Assembly: GCA_964550855.1 (NCBI GenBank)
Contig: CAZKBQ010000001.1
Coordinates: forward strand, 124,001-188,000
DNA from: JAGOBP01 sp964550855
GTDB lineage: Bacteria > Chloroflexota > Anaerolineae > Fen-1058
Direction of reading: 5' to 3'
Length of the DNA: 64,000 nt
Shown: piece after piece, positions 52,264-60,842 of the stretch
Position numbering within the stretch: the first letter of the stretch is position 1
How the letters are laid out: each line of letters starts with the position of its first letter
Program-made: the position numbers and the translations under genes
Notes under the pieces: model-generated
Told to the model about the DNA's origin: nothing
The model's database searches: none
Seen by the model: the letters and a program-made list of their open reading frames with translations, nothing else

Positions 52264-53211
52264 TTATGGCCGGGCAGTCAACACCGGCACCGACGCACCC
52301 GTGGCCGCGCCCGATTCGGCGAGCGGCACCTCAGTGCTGCCGCTCGCCGTGAAAGCCCGCGCCACGATCTGGCCGCGCTCGCCCAGCTGGCTCGATCGGC
52401 CCAGAAAATCGATCGAGAAGGCCGCGGCATTGCCCGCTTCCACAATCACTTCGTCGGCGGCGCGATAGGTGCGTGTCTCGGCCGGCTTCATCACGCCTTC
52501 AAACGCCGTCTGCCCGTCCAACGTCACCCGCACCCAGCCGTGTTCACGCGCCGTCAATGTGATGACCACCGGCCCCGCGGCCAGCGGCACCAGCTGATCA
52601 GTGGTCGGCTCGACCGCTGCCGTCACCGGCCGCGCCGACATTGGCACATTGCCCGGTTCCGATGTGGGGGCCGGCTTGTTGCCCGTGTTGGTCAGCGCCG
52701 AAATCACCAGCAGCGCGCCGATCACAAACAGCGCAATCGCCCCGATGATGAGCACCGAGGTGGGCACGCCGCCCGGCGAGGCGGGCGCAGTATCTTGCTT
52801 GGCCCCAAACGACAACTTGGGGAGCGAAGGCAGATCGATGGCGCGCGGCCGGGGCACCTGCCGATCGGGAGCGGGCGTGATGGGAGTCGGCGGCATCGGG
52901 GCACGGGACACTGCGCCGGATGCGCTCCCGACCCCGGATCGACTGCCATTGGGCTGAACTACTTCCGGCGTCATGGCTGCCCGATTCGAGTCGAGCGTTG
53001 AAGCCAGCGCCTCGCCGTCCAGCCCCAGGAAGTTGGCGTAAGACCGCACAAAACCGCGCGCCTGCACCAGCCCGGGCAGCGCATCGATCCGATTGGCCTC
53101 CAACGCCTCAAGGTAAACCGGCTTGATGCGCGTCGCCTTGAACGCCTGCTCAATCGTCAGGCCGCGAGCTTCGCGGGTGGCGCGCAGTTGTGAGCCGACA
53201 TCTACTACCAT
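52264..53211 (-). CDS. RodZ-like helix-turn-helix membrane protein
   Basis: 315 residues. N-terminal HTH_25/Xre-like domain (VGSQLRATREARGLTIEQAF; FVRSYANFLGLDGEALAS; residues 1-70), a Pro/Ser-rich linker, one membrane helix (about 150-170, TSVLIIGAIALFVIGALLVI), then an extracytoplasmic beta domain (VITLTAREHGWVRVTLDGQT to the end), as in DUF4115 of RodZ. In rods RodZ ties MreB to the cell-wall machinery; mreB is not in the window. ATG 53211 gives MVVDVGSQL; it lies 38 bp after the rplI stop. Confidence 0.85.
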   Translation of the reverse strand: MVVDVGSQLRATREARGLTIEQAFKATRIKPVYLEALEANRIDALPGLVQARGFVRSYANFLGLDGEALASTLDSNRAAMTPEVVQPNGSRSGVGSASGAVSRAPMPPTPITPAPDRQVPRPRAIDLPSLPKLSFGAKQDTAPASPGGVPTSVLIIGAIALFVIGALLVISALTNTGNKPAPTSEPGNVPMSARPVTAAVEPTTDQLVPLAAGPVVITLTAREHGWVRVTLDGQTAFEGVMKPAETRTYRAADEVIVEAGNAAAFSIDFLGRSSQLGERGQIVARAFTASGSTEVPLAESGAATGASVPVLTARP

Positions 53212-53249
53212 GCGATTTCAGGCCTCACGCACATTCACCGGCCGGGCGG

Positions 53250-53804
53250 TTATTCCGCTGCGTCGGCGGCTTCGGCAGCGGTTTCATCGGCCGGCTCAGC
53301 CTCAGCCGCCGGCTCAGCCGCAGCCTCGGCTGCAGGTCTGGCATCCAGCCCCGTCAGCTCTTCGCGCACAACGTTCACCGTCAATTCGGGGGCCAGTTCG
53401 CTGGCCAGCCGCACCACCACCTGGTGGCTGCCCAGTGAGCGGATCGGCTCGCGCAGTTCGATCTTGCGTTTGTCCACGTCAATATCCGTCAGGCGCTTCA
53501 CCTCGTCCACAATGTGCTGCGACGTGATCGAGCCGTACAGCTTGCCGCCTTCACCCGCGCGCACCTTAAAGGCCAGCGTCAGGCCGGCCAGCTGGGTGGC
53601 CACCGCCGACGCCTCGGCCGTCAAGACGGCCTGCCGCTTCTGCTCGGCCCGGGCCAGCACATCGGCCTGCTTCAGCGCGCCGGGCGTCGCCAGCACGGCC
53701 AGCCCCTGCGGAATCAGATAGTTGCGCCCGTAGCCGTCGGCCACCGTCTTGACCGTGCCGGCCTTGCCCAGTTTGGGAATGTCGTGTCGTAACAGAACCT
53801 TCAT
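53250..53804 (-). CDS. rplI: 50S ribosomal protein bL9 with long acidic tail
   Basis: 184 residues; the usual length is about 150. N-terminal RNA-binding part MKVLLRHDIPKLGKAGTVKT, VADGYGRNYLIPQGLA; central helix; C-terminal domain with GGKLYGSITSQHIVDEV. After LTGLDARP, about 35 residues are almost only Ala, Glu, Pro and Asp. The protein binds 23S rRNA and helps reading-frame maintenance. The tail is probably disordered. A promoter lies at 53886-53914. Confidence 0.95.
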   Translation of the reverse strand: MKVLLRHDIPKLGKAGTVKTVADGYGRNYLIPQGLAVLATPGALKQADVLARAEQKRQAVLTAEASAVATQLAGLTLAFKVRAGEGGKLYGSITSQHIVDEVKRLTDIDVDKRKIELREPIRSLGSHQVVVRLASELAPELTVNVVREELTGLDARPAAEAAAEPAAEAEPADETAAEAADAAE

Positions 53805-53885
53805 CGAATTTTCTCTCCGCTTTTCCAGCGCCGGACTTCCGGCGGGTTGATCTAGATTGCGCCGCGAGAGCGCGGCGCGCGCCAG

Positions 53886-53914
53886 ATTATAACCTATTTT
53901 TGACGAACATTCAA
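53886..53914 (-). promoter_or_regulatory. Promoter of the rplI-rodZ-like unit
   Basis: Minus strand: TTGAAT (53914-53909), 17-bp spacer, TATAAT (53891-53886). It overlaps the end of the upstream glycosidase gene; the leader to ATG 53804 is about 75 nt. Confidence 0.6.
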
Positions 53915-56305
53915 TTTGCCCGCCACCAGCTCCTTCAGCACCGCCAGCTGGGCATCCGTCAGGCCATAGCTGCCCAACCGGGCTGGATCGGCGCGGATCA
54001 GATCGAAATCGCGGTCGATGGCGGCTTTCATATCCGACTCCAATTTGAACAGACGCAGGTAGCGGCGGCCCGTCTCCACAACCCGATCGGCCGGCGCGGC
54101 GATCAGGGTCTCCCCGGCGCGCAGCGTCACGCGGCAGCCGTCGGCCGGGGCCAGCTCAATCGGCCCCAGCACCAGCGCGCCCGCCGTCTCAGCATTTATC
54201 GTGATCGATGCGCCGTTCACCTGCGCGTCGATCTGATCCGGCGCAACGGCGTGCACCACCAGCCTGAAGGTGCGCCGCGCCGGCAGGCAGGCCGCATCGC
54301 CCCTCACCGGCCCGATCGCAATCTCCAGCCGATCGGACTGCCACGCCGTCTCGATGGGCGTGAGAGCGAAGCGGCCGTCGCGGTAAGCCTGCGATTCGCC
54401 ATCGTCATCGTATAAATCGAAGTGATTGGCGGCCCCCGGAAAAACATGCACGTCCAGTTCGCGCGGCGCCGCCGGCCCGCCCCACTCTGCGGACGGCGAC
54501 AGTGGCACGATGGCGCCCGCCCGCGCAAACACCGGCGTTTCATCGAGCGTACCGTACACATCCAGCCAGCGCCCGCCGTCAAACGCCTCGCCGTCGAAGA
54601 AGTTGAACCAGCGACCGGGCGGCAGCCACACCGTCTGGCGACTTAAGCGCGTGTCCGCGTCGCGCGGCGTTACAAACGGCGCAGCCAACAGCTCGGTGCC
54701 GAACAGGTACTGCCGCGAGCAGCGATACGCCTCGGCGTCGTCGGGGTAGTCGTAGTACATCGGCGCGATCAGCGGCTGATCGGTGGTGTGTTGGCGGTAG
54801 GCCATGCTGTACAGGTACGGTATCAGCCGGTGGCGCAGCTGCAGCGCGGCTCGCAACAAGCGCAGCGTCTCCGCGTCATGTGCCCATGGCCGGCGATCCT
54901 GGTACGGGTTGTTGGTGCTGTGCAGCCGCAGGATGGGACTGAACACGCCCAGCTGCGTCCAGCGTACGTACAATTCCGTATCTTCCGTGCCCTGCATGTG
55001 CCCGCCGATGTCATGGCTCCACCAGCCAAAGCCCACGTTGGACGCGGTGGCGGTGAAGTAGGGCTGAAACGCCAGCGAAGCCCAGCTCACCACCGTGTCG
55101 CCGGAAAAGCCGATCGGGTAACGGTGGCCGCCCAGTCCCGGCCAGCGCGAAAAGATGAACGGCCGCTTGGCCGGATCCCGGCCCAGATCGGCGAAGTGCA
55201 GGTGATTCAGCCACATCAGCGGATCAAGCCCGGCCAGGCGGCTGCGCGTGCCCTGCTGCCAGTCCAGCCACCAGAAATCCACGCCCTGCGCTTCCAGCGG
55301 ATGATGCAGAACGTCAAAGTATGCTCGCATGAACTTTGGATCGGCGATGTCGAACGGGATCGGCTCAGCCGATTGGGGATCGCGGCCCAGCGCCTGCGCC
55401 ATGGCCGCGTACGGCTCTTCGTGGGGGTACACGCCGTCGGCAGGATGCAGGTTGAGCGCCGTCTTCAAACCCAGCGCGTGCAGCTCCGCGATGAATTTTT
55501 CCGGCTCCGGGAAAAGTTTGCGATTCCACGTATAGCCCGTCCAGCCGCTGGAAGCATTGCCGGTGTCCGTGATGTGCCAGTCCATATCCACGATGCACAC
55601 GCTCAGCGGGATGTCGTGCGCTTGAAAGTCGTGCATCAGCTGCGTCAACTCGGCTTGTGTGTAGGCCCAGTAACGGCTCCACCAGTTGCCCAGCGCCCAG
55701 CGCGGGATCAGCGGCACGCGCCCGGCCACGGCGTTAAAGTCGCGCAGCGCCTGTCGGTAATCGTGCCCGTGCCCGAAGACATACAAGTCGAGATTGCCGG
55801 GCCGCTCGCGCGGCGTAAGCCAGCCGCTCTCGTCAAACACCAGGCTGTCCGAATCGTCCACCACGGCCCAGCCTGCACGCGACATCAGACCCGGTTCCAG
55901 CGGAATGGCGCCGTTGGCGCCATCCAGCGTGCGGGCGGTGCCGCGCAGGTTGTCGCGCCCGCCCGTATCGCCATAGCGCCACACCGCGCCGGTGGCCCGG
56001 ACTTCGACGGAGAGCGTGCGGCGCGCAAAGCCGCCTGCCGAAGGGTGATAGCGCATTCGCAGCGGGCCGGTGTCGATGACGAGCGCGTCGCTGTGCTGTT
56101 CCAACGTGAAGGCGGGCACCGGCTGCCGCCGATACCAGACGCCTTGGCTGGGGCGATCTTCAAAATGATCGACCGGGCTGTATTCCAGCCGGAGGAGCCA
56201 CGGTGAAAGAACGGTGAAACGCGCCTGCGGGGCGCGAATCACCGCCTCCGGCGCGGCGATGGAGGTCGCGCCGGTTCGATCGGGCCAGAGAGAGCGATCG
56301 GTCAT
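53894..56305 (-). CDS. Glycoside hydrolase family 31 (alpha-glucosidase-like)
   Basis: 803 residues, no signal peptide. An N-terminal beta-sandwich (about 20-195) precedes the TIM barrel (about 200-545). The expected nucleophile is D348 in DFWWLDWQQG and the acid/base D403 in GFSGDTVVSW; VCIVDMDWH and GWWSHDIGGH also match GH31. C-terminal beta domains include a DUF5110-like region (VFPGAANHFDLYDDDGES). The last about 55 residues are an extra helical piece (FDLIRADPARLGSYGLTDAQ). It should hydrolyse alpha-linked glucosides or related sugars in the cytoplasm. ATG 56305 overlaps the NYN-gene stop (ATGA). Confidence 0.9.
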   Translation of the reverse strand: MTDRSLWPDRTGATSIAAPEAVIRAPQARFTVLSPWLLRLEYSPVDHFEDRPSQGVWYRRQPVPAFTLEQHSDALVIDTGPLRMRYHPSAGGFARRTLSVEVRATGAVWRYGDTGGRDNLRGTARTLDGANGAIPLEPGLMSRAGWAVVDDSDSLVFDESGWLTPRERPGNLDLYVFGHGHDYRQALRDFNAVAGRVPLIPRWALGNWWSRYWAYTQAELTQLMHDFQAHDIPLSVCIVDMDWHITDTGNASSGWTGYTWNRKLFPEPEKFIAELHALGLKTALNLHPADGVYPHEEPYAAMAQALGRDPQSAEPIPFDIADPKFMRAYFDVLHHPLEAQGVDFWWLDWQQGTRSRLAGLDPLMWLNHLHFADLGRDPAKRPFIFSRWPGLGGHRYPIGFSGDTVVSWASLAFQPYFTATASNVGFGWWSHDIGGHMQGTEDTELYVRWTQLGVFSPILRLHSTNNPYQDRRPWAHDAETLRLLRAALQLRHRLIPYLYSMAYRQHTTDQPLIAPMYYDYPDDAEAYRCSRQYLFGTELLAAPFVTPRDADTRLSRQTVWLPPGRWFNFFDGEAFDGGRWLDVYGTLDETPVFARAGAIVPLSPSAEWGGPAAPRELDVHVFPGAANHFDLYDDDGESQAYRDGRFALTPIETAWQSDRLEIAIGPVRGDAACLPARRTFRLVVHAVAPDQIDAQVNGASITINAETAGALVLGPIELAPADGCRVTLRAGETLIAAPADRVVETGRRYLRLFKLESDMKAAIDRDFDLIRADPARLGSYGLTDAQLAVLKELVAGKLNVRQK

Positions 56306-58263
56306 GCCGCGTTGACCAGTGCATCCAATTCGTCGGCCACGCGCAGACTGTCGCCGGATTCGCCGGCATTCAGCCGGATCTGCTCGGCTACACGCCGCAC
56401 CAGGCGCGGATTGACCTTGGCCAGCGCCTCACATGAGGTGCGCCACAGATCGTGCAGCTGGGCGTGGGTGTGCGTCGCTACTTCGACCGCGGTGCGCGCC
56501 GGCGAGTTGTGCGGCTGGAACGTCAGACCCAGCTCGCGCGCGGTGTTCGTCCAGTAGTAGGACAGCATCGGGTTGATCAGGCCGCGCATGCGATCCCATA
56601 ACGGATCATCTTCCTGCACCAGCGCAAAGAATGCCAGATAGTACGGGCGCGCCGCGCCGTAATCGTGCCCCACCTGTGACAGGGCGCCGGCTTTGGTGGC
56701 GACGTAGGAGGCGACATACCAGCGCAAGTCTTCCAGCGTGGCGTCGCGCTCGCCGTTCTTCACCAAGTCCCACTGGCAGCGGCAGGCATGCAGCCAGGTC
56801 TGCGCCGCGCCCAGGAAATCCTGTGAGCGCTGCACCATGGCCTTGTTGGCCAGCGTGCGCGCTGTTTCCACTGTGCGGGTCACATCATCGGTCAGCTGCA
56901 CGGCCTCGATGTCGCGCACCGCCACCTGCAGGTCTGGATCATCCTTAAACGGGATGGCGCTCTTGGCCGACAACTTGTACTCGCCGTTACTGCGCACCAG
57001 CACGCCGCGCTGCGCCAGATCATCCAGCAGCGTGTCGATGTAGTCTGTCTGCGAAGGATCGTTCAACAGCAGATCGGCCAACGCCACCCGATCGATCTCC
57101 AGGCCCGACTGGATGACGGCCTGCACATAGGCACATTCAGCCCGGCGCACAAACATCGCCTCATCGGCGATGCTGGGGTGCAGGTGAACGGGCGCGTGAA
57201 ATGAAACTTGCTGGCCGGCATATTCATAGGTGCGCTGCCGAAAGCCCAGCTGCCAGATGCCCAGCAGCATCGTGCGCGACCGCATCAACCCCCGCGACGC
57301 GTACTGCTCCGTCAGATCGTTCAGCAGCGCGTCGGGCGTCCACTCGTCGGGGCGCTGGCTCAACTCACGGTAGATGTCGCGCAGCACGTCGCGGCGCGTA
57401 TCCAGATCGACCAGCGCCAGTTTGCGCACCGTGATCTGCTGCTTGTACTGTGTGGTCAGCGGCGGTGGCTCGATCTGATCCCCGGCTGCTTCGCCGGACG
57501 AGCCAACCGACGGCTGCAACTCAAAACCGCCCGGCGTGGCAAAGTTAGCCGGCGCGGCATACATCTGCAAATCCTTGAAGAACAGCCGCACGATGTCGCC
57601 ATTGCTTTCCAGCCAGTCGCGGAATTGGCTGTAACCCAGGTTGGCCTCGTTGAAGGTCGAATCCATGGATGTCAGCATGGGCTTAAGTTTGGCAGTCAGC
57701 ACCGGCAGCTCGCCGCGTTGACCGTACACGTCCAGCGCACGGCGCAGCAGCCGCCGGCCCTTCTCGCGCTCGGTGATCGATTCCCGATCCGAGGACCGGT
57801 CTTTCACACCCAGCAGCGTGTCGAGGTAGAGGAACTCGTCACAGGCCTTCACCAGCAGCGGGTGGGTGATACCACGTGGGCCGATGCCGATGGTGTACCG
57901 GCTGTATTCGCGCAGCCGCTGCACCAGCGCGCCGAAGTCGCTGTCACCGGACACAATGACAAAAGTCTGGATCTGCGGGCGCTGAATGGCGATCTCCAGG
58001 GCGTCGATCGCCAGGCGAATGTCGGCGCGGTTTTTGGCCGCGCTGACCCGATACATCTGGATCAAGTCGATCGAATTGTTCAGCAGGTCGTCGCGATAGG
58101 TGGAGAAGCGGCCCCAGTCGCCGTAGGCGCGTTTGATCACGACCGGCCCGCGCGTCTGCAGATTTTCCATCAGCCGCGTCACGTCCAGATCGATAAGTTC
58201 TTGCGCGGCCCAGATGGCGATGTTTTCAAAATCGATAAACACGGCCAGCGGTTCGTCAGTCAT
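56302..58263 (-). CDS. NYN-domain putative ribonuclease with OST-HTH/LOTUS-like domain
   Basis: 653 residues. Residues 5-150 are a NYN (PIN-like) domain: acidic D11 in VFIDFENI, NRADIRLAIDAL and IVSGDSDF provide the usual metal-binding carboxylates. A winged OST-HTH/LOTUS-like domain follows (about 170-245, ALDVYGQRGELPVLTAKLKP; NLGYSQFRDWLESNGDI). A second wHTH-like region is near 280-370 (YREL, RGLMRSRTMLLGIWQLGFRQ), and an uncharacterised helical C-terminal half (about 430-650) looks TPR-like. NYN-LOTUS proteins are thought to cut or bind RNA. It overlaps the preceding gene by 8 bp, suggesting joint function. Confidence 0.88.
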   Translation of the reverse strand: MTDEPLAVFIDFENIAIWAAQELIDLDVTRLMENLQTRGPVVIKRAYGDWGRFSTYRDDLLNNSIDLIQMYRVSAAKNRADIRLAIDALEIAIQRPQIQTFVIVSGDSDFGALVQRLREYSRYTIGIGPRGITHPLLVKACDEFLYLDTLLGVKDRSSDRESITEREKGRRLLRRALDVYGQRGELPVLTAKLKPMLTSMDSTFNEANLGYSQFRDWLESNGDIVRLFFKDLQMYAAPANFATPGGFELQPSVGSSGEAAGDQIEPPPLTTQYKQQITVRKLALVDLDTRRDVLRDIYRELSQRPDEWTPDALLNDLTEQYASRGLMRSRTMLLGIWQLGFRQRTYEYAGQQVSFHAPVHLHPSIADEAMFVRRAECAYVQAVIQSGLEIDRVALADLLLNDPSQTDYIDTLLDDLAQRGVLVRSNGEYKLSAKSAIPFKDDPDLQVAVRDIEAVQLTDDVTRTVETARTLANKAMVQRSQDFLGAAQTWLHACRCQWDLVKNGERDATLEDLRWYVASYVATKAGALSQVGHDYGAARPYYLAFFALVQEDDPLWDRMRGLINPMLSYYWTNTARELGLTFQPHNSPARTAVEVATHTHAQLHDLWRTSCEALAKVNPRLVRRVAEQIRLNAGESGDSLRVADELDALVNAA

Positions 58264-58945
58264 GGATGGCTCCAGAATAATGAACGGGATTTTTTTCTTG
58301 ATAAAGCACGGCGCGGCGCCGGCCCACCGGTTCGATCACACCCATGCGGCGCAGACAGTAGGTGATCTTCTGGGCCAGCATCAGCGGCCGATCGAGTGCG
58401 GCGGCCAGCTCGCCGCTGGTAAAGGGCTGCGGCAGTTCGCGCGGAATAAAGCGCCGAAAATCGTCGGGGGTCGAAAACACCACCCGATCGATCACGGCCA
58501 GCAGCCGACGGTTGCACACCTGCCAATCGCGCCAGCGGCGGCGCGCGGGCAGGCGGTGTTCTTCTTCGTGGATCAGGATCACCTCCAGGGTCAGATTAGG
58601 ATCAATCATGAGTTCGGGGCAGCTGACCAGCTCCAGAAACATGTCCTCCAGCCGGCCGCCGCGTGGCGACTTGCGCCGGCGCACCGGCCGCCGGCGCGCG
58701 TCCAGCGTTACGATCCAGCGGGCAACGGCGACGGGATGCACCAGCGTGACGGGGTGGTTGGCCAGCAGGCGTGGCAGCTTGGGCTTGAGCGCGGTGAAGT
58801 TGTGAGTCTGAATCTCCACGATGGCGCTGTCGCGCAGCACATCGACGACGTAACCGTCAACCACGGCTTCCAGTTGATCGATCGGGCGGGCATAATATTG
58901 CTTGAGCGCCGCGTGCAGGTCGGTTTCGCGCAAGGTTCCGATCAT
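58256..58945 (-). CDS. Conserved protein with nuclease-like core and C-terminal winged helix (inferred)
   Basis: 229 residues. The N-terminal half reads QLEAVVDGYVVDVLRDSAIV, EIQTHNFTALKPKLPRLLAN, which resembles the D-x(n)-ExQ/K arrangement of restriction-endonuclease-like folds (D-G-Y then EIQT). A highly basic stretch (RRRPVRRRKSPRGG) lies in the middle. The C-terminal part (FTSGELAAALDRPLMLAQKI, TYCLRRMGVIEPVGRRR) looks like a winged helix. No family name is certain. It overlaps the NYN gene by 8 bp, so the two may form an RNA- or DNA-processing pair. Confidence 0.7.
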   Translation of the reverse strand: MIGTLRETDLHAALKQYYARPIDQLEAVVDGYVVDVLRDSAIVEIQTHNFTALKPKLPRLLANHPVTLVHPVAVARWIVTLDARRRPVRRRKSPRGGRLEDMFLELVSCPELMIDPNLTLEVILIHEEEHRLPARRRWRDWQVCNRRLLAVIDRVVFSTPDDFRRFIPRELPQPFTSGELAAALDRPLMLAQKITYCLRRMGVIEPVGRRRAVLYQEKNPVHYSGAIHD

Positions 58946-58964
58946 GATCGAGATCTACCGTCAG

Positions 58965-58993
58965 AAACAAAAAGGCTGAGGATAACCTCAGCC
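58965..58993 (-). terminator. Rho-independent terminator after the DUF5667-like gene
   Basis: Minus strand: GGCTGAGG (58993-58986), loop TTAT, CCTCAGCC (58981-58974), then TTTTTGTTT. A textbook stem and T-tract, 41 bp after the stop at 59035. Confidence 0.92.
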
Positions 58994-59034
58994 ATTATGC
59001 CCCAAAACGCCGACGAATACAAACGGAAAATTTC

Positions 59035-60090
59035 CTATTCTTTAGGCTCTTTGGTCGGCTTGAGCTCTTTGGTCGGCTTTGGCGTGGGCGGTTCAGGCGT
59101 CGGCCGGGGCGTATTGACCTGGCCGGGCGGCGTGTTGGGCGGTTTGGGTGTGCGCACCTGACCGGGCGGCGTGTTGGGCGGCTTGGGTGTGCGCACCTGA
59201 CCGGGCGGCGTGTTGGGCGGCTGAGGTGTGCGCACCTGACCCGGCGGGGTCTTGTCGTTGGACGAAGGATCTTCGACAGGGGGCAACGCCCCCGCGCCGG
59301 GCGTGTCGGTCGGGGCCACAGTGGCAGTGGCCGTGGCGGTGGCGGTGCTCGTGGCGGTGGCCGTTGGCGTAAGTGGCGTGGCCATTAACGCGCTGGCCTG
59401 CTGTCGATAGGCGCCTAACGTCCCGGCGAGCTTGTCGCTGCCGCCCAGCTGCACAGTCAGCGCATCGGTGCGATCGATCAGCTGCAGCGCGGCCGACAGC
59501 GCAGGCTGAGTTTGAGTGGCCGGACTGGCGGCCATGTCGCTCAGCGCCAGCCCGATTTCGCGGGTGGCCTCATCCAGTAATTCAGCCGCCGGCGTGCCGC
59601 GCATCGACAGGGCTTCATATTCGTTCAGTCGAGTACGGGCCAGGTCCAAATAAATATCCGGACGCTCGGCCACCGAAGCCAGGGTGAGGCGAACCTGTTC
59701 CACCGCGCGCTTGACGGGATAGAGCACATCGCCGGGCAGCGCGGGCTGAGCCAGCGCCGGCAGCGCGCCAAATATCAGCACGAAGGCAACCAGGGCCGAT
59801 ACCACAGCCGGCAGCCAGCGCCGCGGCATGAAGACGGGCCGCCGGGCTGGTGGTTGCGGTTGAGGCTGCGGCAGCTGGGCCGCACGCGCCAGAATCCGCT
59901 CACGCAGATCGGAACGATCGGTGGGAGACAGGCGCGGAACTGGCGCCGTCCGCAGCGCCAACGCGATCCGCAATTGGGCCGCCAGGCGGGGGTACTGGGG
60001 GTAGCGCGCCGCACAGGCTTCCGGCGTAGTCTTGCCGGACATAATCTCAGACAAACATTCATCAATGAGTTCTACTTCGTCTTGTGGCAT
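59035..60090 (-). CDS. DUF5667-like membrane partner of ECF sigma factor, with Pro-rich repeat tail
   Basis: 351 residues. Cytoplasmic N-terminus (about 1-90, IDECLSEIMSGKTTPEACAA, LAAQLRIALALRTAPVP), one helix (about 93-113), then the DUF5667 signature ALPGDVLYPVKRAVEQVRLT and a helical region (about 120-215). A Thr/Ala-rich stalk follows, then a tail of 13-residue repeats (PPGQVRTPKPPNT, about 3.5 copies) and a Lys/Pro-rich end. It starts 2 bp after the sigma-factor stop, so it likely controls that factor. The stalk could span an outer layer. Confidence 0.82.
   Translation of the reverse strand: MPQDEVELIDECLSEIMSGKTTPEACAARYPQYPRLAAQLRIALALRTAPVPRLSPTDRSDLRERILARAAQLPQPQPQPPARRPVFMPRRWLPAVVSALVAFVLIFGALPALAQPALPGDVLYPVKRAVEQVRLTLASVAERPDIYLDLARTRLNEYEALSMRGTPAAELLDEATREIGLALSDMAASPATQTQPALSAALQLIDRTDALTVQLGGSDKLAGTLGAYRQQASALMATPLTPTATATSTATATATATVAPTDTPGAGALPPVEDPSSNDKTPPGQVRTPQPPNTPPGQVRTPKPPNTPPGQVRTPKPPNTPPGQVNTPRPTPEPPTPKPTKELKPTKEPKE
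59114..59250. repeat. 39-bp tandem repeat inside the DUF5667-like gene
   Basis: About 3.5 copies with period 39 bp (CGCACCTGAC begins at 59153, 59192 and 59231), encoding 13-residue units. Near-identical copies suggest recent slippage expansion. Confidence 0.85.
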
Positions 60091-60092
60091 GA

Positions 60093-60650
60093 CTACTCGA
60101 CCTCGTGCAACATTCGCGCCAGGGCTTCCAGGCCCCGGTGCTGCAGCGCTTTCACCGCCCCCACGGTTTTGCCCGTAATCTCGCTAATCTCGCTGTTGGT
60201 CAGCCCCTGGACATATTTCAAGATGAGCACTTCCTGCTGCTCACTCGTCAACCGGCGCATGGCTCCCCGCAAAGCCGCGTGCTGCAGAATGTCCACCGCG
60301 TCCAACGCTTCGACATCGGCGGGCATATCGCCTTGCTCGGTGATTTCATCGTAAGACTGTTCATCACGGCGCGCCAACTTGCGCCAGTAGTCCACCACGC
60401 GGGCATGGCTGATGCGGTACAGCCAGGCCAGAAACGGCACATTGCGCTCATCGTAGCGGCCCAGCCCCTCCAACGCACGGACAAACACATCGGCGGTGAT
60501 GTCCCGTGCTGTTTCGTCATCGTCAACGCGATAGCGCACGTAGCGATAAATGGCATCGACGTGCTGCTCATACAACTGGCTGATTGCCGCCTGTTCGCCG
60601 GCAATCGCCCGACGAACGATGTCTGATTCCGCTCTGCTAGGCACGGCCAC
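60093..60650 (-). CDS. ECF-type RNA polymerase sigma factor
   Basis: 185 residues. Region 2: EQHVDAIYRYVRYRVDDDET, ARDITADVFVRALEGLGRYD, FLAWLYRISHARVVDYWRKL. Region 4: MRRLTSEQQEVLILKYVQGL, SEISEITGKTVGAVKALQHR. It is followed at once by the DUF5667-like partner gene and is divergent from the Tad genes, which it may control. A minus-strand TATAAT lies at 60677-60682. Confidence 0.92.
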   Translation of the reverse strand: MAVPSRAESDIVRRAIAGEQAAISQLYEQHVDAIYRYVRYRVDDDETARDITADVFVRALEGLGRYDERNVPFLAWLYRISHARVVDYWRKLARRDEQSYDEITEQGDMPADVEALDAVDILQHAALRGAMRRLTSEQQEVLILKYVQGLTNSEISEITGKTVGAVKALQHRGLEALARMLHEVE

Positions 60651-60676
60651 TCATCCGACATTTCACCGTGCCACTG

Positions 60677-60682
60677 ATTATA
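60677..60682 (-). promoter_or_regulatory. Candidate -10 element before the sigma gene
   Basis: TATAAT on the minus strand, 27 bp before ATG 60650. No consensus -35 is visible at 15-18 bp, so it is tentative. A 7-bp inverted repeat, CGTGCCA (60667-60673) and TGGCACG (60706-60712), surrounds it. The 192-bp divergent region has no other strong signal. Confidence 0.3.
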
Positions 60683-60842
60683 CCGTGAACAAGTCGATTG
60701 AGATATGGCACGTGGTACCCTTCTCCCAATTTTGGGCGAAAACCGTATCCGGGTAGGCGGGTAAACGGTCTTCCAAGCGTGATTGTTTCAAACAAAACTG
60801 TTTATGCAGCTCCTTATACACTATGTGCATGAAAGTTATCCT

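Noticed and set aside
54788..56206. Long plus-strand open frame opposite the GH31 gene
   Set aside because: It is a shadow of GC-rich codon usage; the translation is rich in Arg/His/Gln with no motif, while the minus strand encodes a clear GH31 enzyme.
57208..58365. Plus-strand open frame opposite the NYN gene
   Set aside because: Antisense shadow with no recognisable domain.
59114..59250. CRISPR-like array
   Set aside because: Repeats are contiguous without spacers and in frame within a coding region. The same applies to the Thr/Pro stalk at 61730-61880.
60721..60780. Riboswitch-like stem (ACCGT...ACGGT) before the Tad genes
   Set aside because: Only a 5-bp stem, with no match to a riboswitch core I know.
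60783..60795. Palindrome TTGTTT-C-AAACAA as an operator
   Set aside because: A single AT-rich 13-bp palindrome with no second copy in the window; it may be chance or lie within a longer start of the TadE-like gene.
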